A stretch of DNA of 64,000 nt from positions 992,001 to 1,056,000 of the forward strand of contig JAYXKI010000012.1 of assembly GCA_037892935.1 (NCBI GenBank). The letters are read 5' to 3'. Positions 1-11,113 of the stretch are shown one piece after another (position 1 is the first letter of the stretch; each line of letters opens with the position of its first letter). The position numbers were made by a program, and so were the translations under genes. Source of the DNA: Phlebopus portentosus (Eukaryota > Basidiomycota > Agaricomycetes > Boletales > Boletinellaceae). The notes beneath the pieces are model-generated. The model was not told the DNA's origin, did not search any database, and saw only the letters and a list, made by a program, of their open reading frames with translations.

Positions 1-995
1 GGGACGGCTCTCGAGGCTGAAAGCCGAAGTTTTGTAAAAAGAATCCGCGCTTCCAAGCCACGAAAGAAGAGGAGCAACAGAACGTGAAACGAGATCATTC
101 ACTCATACAATATAATATTCTCGTCTTCCTTGGATCGGTCCTCTACTTCCCTTTTGCGAGATGGAGTCTCGCGAAAAAAAAGCTTTCTCGACGTTGGCCA
201 CCAACATATGGGCTACATTGACCTTACTAGTAAGACTATGCCAGTTCCAAAGTCAACATATGGATCTCCTTCGTGAAACGGGAAACTGGGAATGCTGGTC
301 CAACACTGTAGCAAATGAAGCCCGATACGTTCGCATCCTATGTATGGCCAGGCCATCTCGATACAGCATAGAGTCGGCCAGAGCCTGATCATAAGTCGAA
401 ACGAGGTGCTGAATACCGAGTAATCATGTGCCAAAAGACGTGGAAAGGAAGAGGTGAAGGTAAGGAGGGACATTGAAGACCAAAAGAAAAGAAGAAAAAG
501 AGAAGATTTTCAACAAGTTATATCGCGGCCTTGAGCCTCCCTTTTGTCTCGGTATGTAATTTTCGAGAGGACAGTAACCAGTACACCGGCAAACAAATGA
601 TCCGTTGTTTAGCTTTGATCTTACGTGATCCGTGTGCTTTTGGAGAGTATTACCGTTTCGTTTCGACTCGGTTTACTTTCCTCACTTGTCAGCTCCAGTA
701 TGAAGCAGAAGAGAAAAGAGGAGCATAATGTGTGAATGACACGAAAGGCTCAGAAACGTAGTGTATTTGTACCTGTAGTACAATTTTGAAATACAATAAA
801 GGAGCGACTCGAAGTTCGAAAAATGTAAGGTAACATAGCATGGAATAAAGAATGGCGGAATGTCCAAGAAAATCCCGCTTATGCAGTCGCGAGGGAGGAA
901 ACAACCTTCGAAGATCTAAGCTGAACCTAAAACTGGTGAACTGTATGCTCTCGCGCTCGAAGGTGCCGGAACGAGTGCATCGCAGGACCAAATCG
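1..995. other. no convincing gene
   Basis: Several short open frames exist on both strands, but none has a signal peptide, a recognisable domain or a coherent chain of spliced exons. The right end is the 3' flank of the hydrophobin gene that ends at 996. Confidence 0.5.
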
Positions 996-1947
996 TTAAA
1001 GGCCGATGTTGATTGGAGTGCATCCGATATTAATAAGACCTTGGAACTGATTATTCTCGCAGCTGAGCAGGTGAGTGTCAGGACGCTGTACGGTAAAAGA
1101 ATATTTGGAAAGCTCACCAAACAGTTTGTGCGTTGCTATTTGCAAAGGTGTAAAATTTGTCAATAACGGCCAGCGAGACGCAGAGCATGATATCACTTAC
1201 CAGGTACCACCTGAACCAGCCCCGATGACCTGCAACCAGAATTAGCATCTTCGAAACAATCAGGCCAGAGTAACGACATACACTAATAGGGATGCAATTG
1301 AGTCCGACTGGAACATTAACATCCTGCAGAACGACGCCGAGCAATCCCAACATGTTTGAGGCATCCTCAGAAGAAGCAGATTGAACGCTATTACAGCATT
1401 GGACCGGACCGGTATTGCAGCTAGACCCAGTAGTAGGCTGGGGTGCACCTAGTACAAGCAAATGATAAATATTACTTTACGAGAATGTGCGCATATATTC
1501 AGGGAAGAATATGTACTCACCAGAAACAGTGACAGTAGTCGTTATTGTATGGTGTTCACCAGCAGATGAGGTACCAACAGGGACGGCAGTCGGCGTGTAA
1601 GTCGACTTCGCGCTGGCCGGAATACTGACAGGAATGACAGGAGTCGTCGTGATCGGCGGCTCGACCACACTGGTGGTCGTCGGGGGTGTCCAAGTCGTAG
1701 TTGGCTTTATATCTGAGGTAGTTGACGGCTTCGGCACGTACGTGGAAGTGTGAACTGACGTCGACGTCGACGAAGCATGCGGTGGCGTGCCACCACCTTC
1801 TGTGCATGCTGGAGCAGGCGATGGAGAGGCCTGAGGGCAGTAAATACTCGGTATGCACAATGCCGCTGCGTTCGCTGGTGTAGCATGCTGCATGAGCAAT
1901 ATTGGAAGCGCAGTGGCAATGAACGGCAGAATCGAGGAGAGCTTCAT
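996..1947 (-). CDS. class I hydrophobin with long Ser/Thr/Pro-rich N-terminal extension
   Basis: Secreted amphipathic cell-wall coat protein, 235 aa from five exons (1947-1521, 1448-1282, 1229-1201, 1135-1118, 1062-996; one exon is only 18 nt). A signal peptide covers about residues 1-27. It is followed by about 115 residues rich in Ser, Thr and Pro, as in an O-glycosylated mucin-like stalk, with three extra cysteines near the start (around CIPSIYCPQ). The C-terminal ~85 residues carry the eight-cysteine hydrophobin pattern C-x6-CC..C..C-x5-CC..C, ending CTPINIGL. Typical class I hydrophobins are about 110 aa with the first cysteine soon after the signal peptide, so this one is roughly twice the usual length. 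Its introns sit at different places from those of the three other hydrophobins in this window (after PIS, inside GT-C, inside V-CC). Every junction fits GT..AG and keeps frame. Assignment as hydrophobin is firm; glycosylation is inferred. Confidence 0.9.
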
Positions 1948-3676
1948 ACTAGTGGATGTTCGAATTTCCTTCTGATGGATGAGAAAGTCGAAGCCAAATG
2001 AAACGAAGTAAACGAGTGTGGGTCGAAGCGAACGAGACTAAACGAACGGGGACAAAGGTCGACGTTGGGATACGAACAATCACTCTGAGCCTGGAAGTGG
2101 ACAGAATCGTCCATTTATGTACCATTTGGACGCGTCGCATTTGTATGTGTTTGTTTATGTTGATAACATTCCAAATGTAGACATCCACATGTCAGAAAAA
2201 CATTATCCAGATATTCAATAGCTCTCTAGACCAGAGGCTATGTGATCCAGGCCAGTACTGTATATGTCGCTTGCTCGAGGATCCGAGTCTATCGACACGG
2301 TGGGTGATCAGGACGCGAATATCCACCGGCGCTGAGAATATTGGCACCTGCATACTGTGCGTCCTCCTTGAACAGGTGCTATTAATTCGTTCCTCAGTCG
2401 AACAAAGGTCATCACCTAGGCTTTCTCGGGCAATTTGGAAAGTACGTCCCAAGATCAGTCTAGCCCGTCCAGATCTCGCTTCGAGCCATCCGATCAGTGA
2501 CTAACCACTGTCTGTTAAGAACGGAGGTGGAGATGGAGAGCACTTACCGTTGTACCCCGCTTCCGACGATACCACAATCACGTAAAAAAACCAGACAAGC
2601 AGTCAGTCGTTCGTCTTCCGAGCAGAACCCAGAGCATGAATGAAAATTGTCACAATCACACCATAACACACGACCCCGAAAAGCGAGAGCATCAAATTCA
2701 GGCAGGGCCGGGCGCGAGTCGATTCATCTTCTGGCTGGCACGATTAACTTGCAGCACGTCAAACGTAACCCTCATCAACCCCCCCGCCCATATGCATACC
2801 ACCCCATCAATCAAGTTTCACCAGTACGTGCGTGATTAGCAGAATGTTTAATCCCTTTGACACCAGAATGAGCTCTCGGCAAATCAGATCTTGTCACGTT
2901 TTGTTCGCCCCAGATTCGTCCTGATTCACTGGCGTTTGACGTGGAGTGATTCTGTGCTTCTTGACAGACAGGTAGAAGCATGATGCATGCGCATGGGTTC
3001 AAGAAGCTTTTAAGAAATCTATGATCGAAGCTACGAGCTAAACACACCTGGAAACAAAATTAAAATTCACTTGACTTGAATCTGTCAAAATTCCCCGAAA
3101 AGCCCGACGACGGCCTTTGCGAATGAAAGGATGAATCTAAGTTCAAGAAGAAGGCAGAAGATGTGCAGCGCATTCAGATAGACACAAGCACTTGATGTAA
3201 TCACGATGCTCATTGAGGAAGACAAGCACGGTCTGTTTTGTGGGCTGAGAAAAAAGAAACACGGAAGATGCCGAAGACCATCACGAATCTCGAAAATTAC
3301 CCCAAAGCCCGACTCGTAAGGATACGAATTGTCAAGACCATGTTTCCGATATGAACGATCTTGATTGAGATAGCTATTTCGCATCTCACTGGGTTCCAAC
3401 AGACATATCTCACGTTCACAACTATGTACACTAAACTAGTGGTTTTAGCACGGCATGCTGGCCGTGAGCCCCTCCACCACGACAAGGTACCACTTATAGG
3501 AGGGGAAAAGAGGTAGGAGCCCAGAGAAAAAGAAGACGAAGCCAGAAGCCAGAAGAAAAAATTGTCCGTGAGAGAAGCGAAAGAAGACAGAGTCAAGAAA
3601 GAAAGCAAATGTCCGATAGTGAAGAAGAAAGAGTCAAGAAAAGATCCAGAACGAGAGAGATAAGTGCAGTTCTTCT
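1948..3676. other. intergenic, no convincing gene
   Basis: The first ~200 bases should hold the promoter of the hydrophobin starting at 1947. I saw no clear TATA box there, unlike the other hydrophobins. Beyond this only short unrelated open frames occur on either strand; none resembles a family I recognise. Confidence 0.4.
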
Positions 3677-4277
3677 ATCCGAGCACTCGGCCGACCAAAC
3701 TCAGGCAGACGCGCAATGCGCCGCGTGCCTTCAGCACACCACGCGCCTGCCAGAGTCAGTACGGACCGAGGTGGACTTAGTTTTTCCAGCCTATTTTTTT
3801 AAATTTTTTTAGTCGTTTTCGAGAACCCGACCCGACCTTTCAGACGCGCAGCGCAAAGTGTGCCTCCAATGGGCCACGCACCTTCCAGGTCAGGCCTGTC
3901 CTGTTTTTCTGAAAGAGAATGAAACACGGACCATAACCCCAAGACTTTTTTTTTTTGATGCGCCAGCTCATATGTGGTCCTGTAGGTCGCGAGTGGGCCG
4001 AACCACACTCGCAAAGGCGGACCAGCGAGACCAGCGCATTTTCCATCCGAGCACTCAGCCGACTCACGCTGACAGATACACAGTGCACCGCGTGCCTTCA
4101 GCACACCATGCGTCTGCCAGAGTCAGTACAGACCGAGGCTGGACTTTGCTTTTCCAACCCATCCTCCGATTTTTTTTTGCCGTTTTTGAGAACCCAACCC
4201 GACCTTTCAGACGTGCGGTGCAAAGTGTGCCTCCAATGAGCCGCGCGCCATCCAGATCAGGCGGGCTCTGCTTTTTC
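3677..4277 (+). repeat. two-copy diverged direct repeat
   Basis: A unit of about 235 bases at 3677-3910 recurs at 4045-4277, offset by about 368 bases. Shared blocks include ATCCGAGCACTC, CCGCGTGCCTTCAGCACACC, CCAGAGTCAGTAC, ACCCGACCTTTCAGACG (one mismatch) and AAAGTGTGCCTCCAATG. The copies differ by scattered substitutions and poly-T length changes, so the duplication is not recent. Both contain poly-T runs before the same blocks. No open frame is conserved between the copies, so this looks like non-coding repeat sequence. The ~130 bases between the units are not part of the repeat. Confidence 0.75.
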
Positions 4278-4537
4278 CGATTTTTTTTTGAGATTTTCTG
4301 ACGCCTTAAGGACCGCTTCTAGAGAGGAAAAGAAGAGAAATAGTAAGACAGAGAAGGAACAGACGCACCGGATCCGGACATGTCCCAGCAGAAAGCAGTT
4401 TAGCTACGTAGCGAGTCTATATTTAGGCGTTGTCGTCATCGATTCGATTCATTGCGCATCCGTCGTGCGTCGTACGATCATATATCGCCCTTTCTTCTTC
4501 GGCATTCCTTCTCGGCTCAAGTATCTCCCTCTCCTAA

Positions 4538-6579
4538 TTAAACAGGCTCGTCCTTCCAGATCGCAGCGTTGGGATTCTCCGACGCAGGCGTTATCGGTCC
4601 TGACGAACTGGCGAGCGACGTACCAGTGGAATCAAGCGCAGGAATACTGGGTGGGGTAACAAGTTTTGACGTCGTAACAGGAGTCGGTATGAATACTGGG
4701 GTAGGCGGAGATGGCGAGAGTGGGTGGGCACGGAAAGCGAAGGCACGGCGAGGACCCATACCCGAGCAGGGAGATAGGAGCAATTCATCGACCTGCCCGA
4801 TGGAGACTGCGAAACAAGAGTATTTAGTGGCGGCATCGTGTCTGCGAGAAATGCGCGTTTTGGGGATGACGATGGCTGACGTGCGCACTGCGGACGGGAC
4901 CAGGCTGGCAGGTGCGCGCGTCTCCTCGACTATTTCTCCTTCTTCGAGTTCTCGTTCCAATGGGTTCTCCTGATCGATGACCGTGCTGGTATCAACCCTC
5001 TTAAGACTGAGAGGCTGATGCGCAGCACGAGCTGGGCCTTCGGGAGAGTGCTTTTTGGAGATATGAGGAATACGCGTGGGCTGGCGATTACGCACGCTCG
5101 CACGGAATGGCTTGCACAGCTGGAAAAGGGCACGTCCTGGCGGGGGTAGTGATGAGCGATTGACCTCGAGTGGCTGGAAAGGTGTGTTGAACGCCTGGTC
5201 GAAAGGTGTCACCCCAACGCGGAACCACGTGGCACGGCGTCCTTGACCATGTAGAAGCACATTCTTGTCGATAGTGCGGTCCTGGTTGATCGTAGCGATT
5301 GGCGGTGCCCAGTTGTAATTCGAGTCGTATAGCCGTCGTTCAGCGGTATCCCAGTCACTGCAGAAGATGACAGTCAGCTTGCGAGATCGAATGAACGGTC
5401 ATGAGAGTACGTACATTCCATGAAACAAGGAATGTGCCTGAAAATCTTCGATCTTGATACGTCTGCACTCATCCCATTCCATCATCTGGAGTCTTGTATT
5501 AGCACAACGAACGTGGAAGCAATGTCGATAATACGCTTACCGAATACAACAGGTCGGCTACTTCGGGACCGAATGAATCAACAGGTAAGTAAAAGTCGTA
5601 GTAGAGCATGGCCAGAGCCGCGTCGGCCGACCTGCGCTGGTGGAATGGCAACTACAAAGGAAGCGTCAGATTGCTAATAGTTAAAAGAAGGGATGCGGGC
5701 TTACCTCGCCAGTGAGCATTTCGTAGAACAAAACGCCCAACGAGTAGATATCTGCGGGGCTTGAATATTCATGCTCGAGGAGTACTTGGGGCGACATGTA
5801 GCCTAAAGTCCCGCAATATTCCGTGGTCTCGAGTATATCAGGGGACAGGACGAGTCCCATATCGGTTTCTTTGATCAGTTGGAACCGGTACGCCATGCCG
5901 AAATCAGCCAGGATAACGTTTCCAGCGGCGTCGAGGAGGATGTTCTCCGGCTTGATATCGCGATGCATAACTCCGTGACGATGCATGTGTCTGATGATGG
6001 TGATCTAATAGATGAGGGTCAGTTATGCGATGCGCAGCAAGAAAACCGATTAGAACATACCAGCTGAACCAGGATGTAGACTGCTCTAGTTTGGTCGAGC
6101 TTCCCATAGCGCCAGATTTCATCGCGCAAGGTCCCGCCTGGAACGTATTCCTGAACGATGTAGTAGTTGTACTCGTCGACGAACGATTCGATAAGTTGCG
6201 TAGTGTAGCGACTCCCAGGAGCTGTCTTCGTGAAGAAATTGAGGAAATCCAGTTCCTCGTGGATGTGATATTCCGGACCGTCAATCCAGGCACGCTGAGC
6301 GGTCTTGATGGCGACGCGGGCGCGATCGCCGTTGGGCAAGGTAGTCTCGGCAAGCCAGACAGTACCGAAAGCACCTTCCCCAAGCTTCTCCAGCAGAGTA
6401 TACTTGGCAAGCCTCTTGCTGAGGAAAAGCCCTTCGACATCCTCCGCAGGCATGAACTTGCGCACCTGTATGAAGTGATCAATAAGGAGAACTTTGCGAT
6501 GTTTTAAAAAAGTACGCACGGAGAATGGCTTAGAAAGTGGCCCGAAGGCTATGTTATTAATGAGAACGTTTGGAAGCAT
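4538..6579 (-). CDS. Ser/Thr protein kinase with long low-complexity C-terminal tail
   Basis: Phosphorylates Ser/Thr of unknown targets. It has 588 aa from six exons: 6579-6520, 6465-6061, 6004-5705, 5651-5541, 5485-5415, 5357-4538. The kinase domain starts near residue 42. It has the Gly-rich loop GEGAFGTVW (49-57), the VAIK lysine (74), the catalytic loop HRDIKPEN (169-176) and DFG (189-191). The usual APE is replaced by SPQ in GYMSPQ, but the activation segment otherwise looks intact, so I expect an active enzyme. After the domain come about 250 residues rich in Ser, Pro and acidic residues (EREL-EEGE region), probably disordered. Start ATG chosen because the 20-residue first exon joins in frame; an ATG further upstream would need readthrough of an unlikely leader. 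It is divergent from SLD5, with 374 bases between the two starts, which probably share a promoter region. Kinase subfamily not resolved. Confidence 0.88.
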
Positions 6580-6953
6580 GTTGTGGTAAGTAAGAAAATG
6601 GTTTGGAAGGTAGCAAAGCAAGACAGAAAAACGAGTTCCTGTAAAGAGAAACATCGGCTGGTGAACGCCATTTTATAACAAGTGCTCGAGGCTGTGGTAC
6701 TCCGGACCGAACCACAACTGCGGCAAAGACAATCAAACGCGACCGTCTCACCCGCAATTGTCATTGGGACTGAGGCCATCGAGAGTCTGGTCCGGACTGA
6801 CTGCGACGCGTTCGTGACAATTTTGGTCGGGGAATAAATTCAGCCACGTGCTCACAAGTTAAGGGCAGGCCATTTCGCGTGTCGAGTCACGGGTCGCACC
6901 GTGTCCACGCAAGTACACATGCACCCTTATGATTTTGCTTCGTACCATTCAAA

Positions 6954-8244
6954 ATGACGGACAGTGAAGGAAGGCTCGGTCAGTTTTCTTATGAGGATAC
7001 CAGCGATACGTATGTCTCCGCAGGAGCATCGAGTCCTGCGCCTGGTTTCGGGACGCGTGGTGCTGCATCCTCTTCTTCAGCGCGCTCACGGCCCTATCCG
7101 CAACGCAATGGTAGCGAGTCTGCCGACGACTTTCCAGGACAATCGAGGAGAAAGTTAGGTAGAAGATCTCGCGCTGGTGCAAATGGTGAGCCATCGATGG
7201 GCGGAGGGTACGGTGATGCGATGGACGTGGATGCCCCACGAATACCGCCCGGGGATCTTGATTTCTCCAGCAATGAACGTCAGAGACAGATAAACATACA
7301 TATGCTGCTGCGTGCGTGGCAGAACGAGCGGCACGCTCCGGATATACTGCCTGTCTGCGACGATCTACTGACTCGAACTCTCGACTTGATTCGGAGCAAG
7401 GTGCGTTCTCATCGTCTTGTCTTCCGTGATCTTCCTGATGGCTTACATGTAACTCCTTCATTGCCTTAGACAGACATCTCGACAACATTGAGAAATGCCG
7501 ACGTGACATTGAGCGAGGAGGAACATTATTGCGTTACTCTATTGCAGACGGAGGTCGAGCGCATCAAGTTTATTATTAGGAGTTATGTTCGCACGCGATT
7601 ACACAAGGTGAGTATCTATTTGATCTATGATTCTCAAGCCACGAATTTCTCATATTTTGCTCTGATGCTAGATCGAGCAACATGCTGCATACATAACACT
7701 GAATCCGGACGTTCATGCTCGTCTTACAAAAGCAGAGTTGCGACACGCGCAAAGGTGGGTTCCTCATTGAAATGCATGAATTCTTCCGCCGAAATCTCTC
7801 TGCGTTCTGCCTTTTCAGATATGCAGAACTCGTCGCATCACAATTCAGGACAACAGTATTAGACCACTTACCCGAGCCTCAGCAAGACCTCGATGATGCA
7901 CCTACGCTTACAACACCGAGCATGAGTAAGCTCATCCCCGTCGCGTATACTTTTCTTCTTTCACTCATATTCTCATCCAATGTTTTCTTATATCCATGTA
8001 GTTACTTCACCTGACAAAAACAAACCCGTATTCTTCCACGCCCTAGATGCAATTGAGGGTCTTCAGCTGGACGAGTGCGTGCTACATTCATACTTCAAAC
8101 AACTTTCTCAACGAACATTTTTTCGACTTCGATTTTCTTCTGTATAGCGGCACACTTACATCTGTTCCGAAGGACACGATTATGCTTGTCCCATATCGCG
8201 TCATCGAGCAGCATGTTCTACGCGGAGAGGCGGAACTTGTATGA
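6954..8244 (+). CDS. SLD5: GINS complex subunit SLD5
   Basis: Subunit of the GINS complex, which joins Cdc45 and MCM2-7 in the replicative helicase. 314 aa from six exons: 6954-7400, 7470-7607, 7672-7754, 7819-7925, 8002-8074, 8148-8244. The first ~95 residues are Ser/Arg-rich and specific to this lineage. The conserved part begins around LLRAWQNERHAPDILP, the typical SLD5 helix. It continues through ERIKFIIRSYVRTRLHKIEQ and the second block RYAELVASQF, and ends in the small beta domain, LVPYRVIEQHVLRGEAELV at the C-terminus, as in other SLD5 proteins. In exon 2 a stretch starting GTGACATTGAGC (about 7503-7549) could instead be a further intron ending in TTGCAG; both readings stay in frame. 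The gene is followed 224 bases later by the TFIIIC subunit on the same strand. Confidence 0.9.
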
Positions 8245-8468
8245 GTTACGCAGGAAAACAAAGGAATCCGTGGCGCTATTCACGATATTCTATTGAATGT
8301 TGTACCTCTATGCTCGCAGGAGTTTCTGTCGCATTGTTATTCTCATAGCTTTTTTGCCCGACCTCTTTTCCCTGATGATATGCTAGTGGCTGTGCGGATC
8401 TTCCATCGGTATTATGTAATATGTAGAACAGTAGGTCAAATTCAGCAAGTTTTTCCGTTTCAACCAGC

Positions 8469-9418
8469 ATGTCCTCCCCATCAAATCTCCCCTCGACATC
8501 CCCAGAAGTACAAGACCTATTTTCCGGATACAAGCACGTCGAACAATTCGGTCCTGAAGAAGATTACGAAGATGATGAAGTGGAGGAATGTTATGTGACG
8601 CTTGACCTTGGGAGTGTCGACCAGACACTCGTGCCGAGCAGTAGTTCGTATCGACTTGTCGTATGTGTGAAGCCCCAACGTTTTCGACATTTCTGACATA
8701 CTTACATGTCCCTTTTCTTTTCTGTTTCTTGGATGTGTGTGTGGATGTAGGGACTGGATACACCGACTCCATTCTTACAACTCTCGCGGACTGTTATGAG
8801 GGGACGTTTTAGGACGCTTATTGGGACGGAGTTGATTTTTAAGGACGTCTCAGGTACGTTCTTCCTCCTCCTCCTCGTTGTTTCTTACGTATTATGATAT
8901 CCTAACGTCTATATATTATCGTCGTCGTCGTAGAGGAGATAGACCCAGACCCCTCGTCGGCTACCACCTCTGCCAGCACCAACAGCAAACAAAACAACAT
9001 TCAGTACTTCACCAAAACCGATCGACGTATCCAACTTCGACAGGTCGAGCTCAAGCCTAAAATCTCTGATTCTGCTTCGCAGGAACAACAAGAGCAAGAC
9101 GGGCAATATGCGCCTCAATCATCTCTGCCTTTATCAAGTACCAAGCGTAAAGCCTCAACCATGGCTTTTGAATCTCTCCTTGCCATACCGAAGGCCGCGG
9201 ATGAAGAGCCAAGTCCTCGTAGACCTATGCCGGCTCCGAATGTCGGAGGAATGCTGCAGACGGACGGGTCAGAGATGCAAATATCAGAGGGAGCAGAGTC
9301 GGCCCGGGTTGAGGATGATACACATGACCGAATTGAGGGTGGGCAGATTCAGATTACCGATAGTGACGGCGACGCCAACGGGATTGCGGGAGACCAAGCC
9401 ATGGACGTCGACCCGTGA
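8469..9418 (+). CDS. TFIIIC subunit with tau55-type triple-barrel domain
   Basis: Component of RNA polymerase III initiation factor TFIIIC (yeast TFC7/tau55, human GTF3C6 family), acting in the nucleus on tRNA-type promoters. 259 aa from three exons: 8469-8660, 8751-8853, 8934-9418. The triple-barrel signature is clear: an acidic lead-in (EEDYEDDEVEE), YVTLDLG, SYRLVGLDTPTPFLQL, then GRFRTLIGTELIF. The remaining ~150 residues are Gln/Ser/Asp-rich and end MDVDP; they look disordered and nuclear. Intron 2 ends in a short GTC repeat before its AG. Partners expected are the tau95 equivalent and other TFIIIC subunits, none of which is in this window. No operon-like link with SLD5 beyond shared orientation. 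Confidence 0.88.
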
Positions 9419-10414
9419 ATCTCTATCCAACTCAATGCCCATACATCGGATGTTGAGATTGTGCTTATGCTCCGACTCATAACCACGCTGCTGTATTGTC
9501 CGAATCTGGGCTGTCTAGAAATCGCAAGACCAACCGCCAGTACTCGAGATCACCATCAGATCCAAGTCGGGCTCGTGAACCAAAGTGAATATCCTCTCAC
9601 CCCGTCGAGCGCACCGGAGAAGACGGGAGCACCAAACTACGGCATTCCTATCCTATCAACGAGTAGGGAGGGCCTCTTCTTCTGAAGAACGGCACTATAC
9701 GACGACCCATCGCATTTCGAACTTGCCCGGGCTTCGCAAGCTACGCTCATACTTGTCCTACATGCAATATTTCTCGCTGCTATCCATCTTTTGGGTCGAC
9801 GCGATCACGTGATGCATCGGCGAACAAGAACTGATTTGTCTCTATCTTCGCCCTTCATCTGACCTCCTTGATGTCGTTGGTTGAAGAATGCAGCTTCCAT
9901 CTCGATTGCGCATGATAATTGATCGCAGAACTACTCGTGGCCATCGGTACACGATACTTCTTTTAAATCTTGTCTTCGCTGGCTCTACTGTACGTCTCGT
10001 TTGCCAATCCTCTTCCTCCTCGTGCAAGATCATCGATTTTTCATCGAACATACCTTTTACCAGTTTCGCAGTTTGTTTGAACGTGATACAACACCATAGG
10101 TATAAGGGCCACGCATGTACACTACCCTACTGTGTAACAAGATTTAGAGGGATATTGAAGATGGGGGCGATTCGAACGAATGTCAAAGGTAGCTAATGAA
10201 AGAAATAGCTTCAGCGAGTAGCGATAAAGGATAGTAACGAACTGGAATGGAAAGATGTTATGATACGAAAGTTCGGGTGGGTTGATGGGTGTTTATGTGC
10301 GAACGAATACGGAGTTTATTAACATCTTAGGGTGTATTAAAAAGTCCATCTGGATTCCGGAACGGTGAGGAAACTGAAGTTGTATGTTTCCTGACTTGGA
10401 GGGGCTTTGGGCAC
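9419..10414. other. intergenic, nothing supported
   Basis: 3' flank of the TFIIIC gene and 3' flank of the next hydrophobin, which converge here. Open frames at 9461-9812 and 9888-10196 show no domain, signal or plausible splicing. Confidence 0.4.
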
Positions 10415-10953
10415 CTAGAGTCCAACGTTGACTGGCGAACAGTTGAGGCCGACGAGGCCGCCTACACGCAAGTCCGATATTAGCAGGTGGAGAGAGCAAA
10501 AGAAGGGTGGCTCACTCGTAACGTCGTCGCAGCATGCTGCCTGAGAGCTGCAAGTACCAGCACTTCCGAGACCGATAGCGCTGATCGGGATGCTGAAGAC
10601 AAGATTAGGAATTCAATATGTACAATGACAATGAACAAGAAAAAGCGCGTACCAGTTGACTCCGATGGGGACGCTGGTTCCTTGGAGACCGGCCGCAATG
10701 AGACCCGTGAGGCTTTGGTCGTCCGTTGAGTTATTCGGCTGCCAATCCACAAGGCAAAAGAGGTCGTTAGTTATCCCTGGAATTGCGTGCCACCAAGGGA
10801 CTCCAGGCGACTTACCGAGATGCTATCGCAACACTGCATCTGTCCGGTCGAGCAAGAGCCCGAGCCCGGTACAGGAGCGGGGATCGCGACAGCGACTGCA
10901 GCGGAGGCAATCGCAAGGATGGTGGTGGCAACTTTGAAGCTAAGAGCGAACAT
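10415..10953 (-). CDS. class I hydrophobin
   Basis: Secreted surface-active protein of aerial hyphae and fruiting structures. 115 aa from four exons: 10953-10816, 10738-10653, 10592-10516, 10461-10415. A signal peptide of about 22 residues (hydrophobic VATTILAIASAAVAVA core) is followed by eight cysteines in the C..CC..C..C..CC..C order. Landmarks are CSTGQMQCC, then NC-IPISAIG, CSSQAACC and the end LNCSPVNVGL. Exon lengths 86 and 77 and the intron phases are the same as in the hydrophobins at 14689 and 16372, so the three are clearly paralogues. A TTTATAAA box lies 153 bases upstream of the start. All junctions fit GT..AG in frame. Confidence 0.93.
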
Positions 10954-11043
10954 CTTTGCTATTGTCGAAGTGAGATAAATTTGTCTTGAAAAAATAGACG
11001 GATTGAACTTGAAAGGCGAAGGGCGACTTGTCGATGATGTGAT

Positions 11044-11055
11044 GAACGAGTGACT
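11044..11055 (-). promoter_or_regulatory. 12-base leader motif shared with another hydrophobin
   Basis: Reads AGTCACTCGTTC on the minus strand, 91 bases before the hydrophobin start at 10953. The identical 12-mer stands 80 bases before the hydrophobin start at 16372. It lies downstream of the TATA box, so probably in the 5' untranslated leader. Function unknown. Confidence 0.4.
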
Positions 11056-11105
11056 GTTGGAAGAACCAGATGGGATGAGAGTAAAGAAATGCGAGGTCAG
11101 ACGGG

Positions 11106-11113
11106 TTTATAAA
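11106..11113 (-). promoter_or_regulatory. TATA box of hydrophobin gene
   Basis: TTTATAAA, 153 bases upstream of the ATG at 10953. Similar boxes stand at about the same distance before the hydrophobins at 14689 and 16372, consistent with strong regulated promoters. Confidence 0.6.

Noticed and set aside
852..1166. 104-codon plus-strand frame
   Set aside because: It is antisense to the spliced exons of the hydrophobin ending at 996 and has no motif of its own.
8920..8933. GTC trinucleotide repeat as a coding or regulatory element
   Set aside because: It is the 3' end of an intron of the TFIIIC gene and only four units long.
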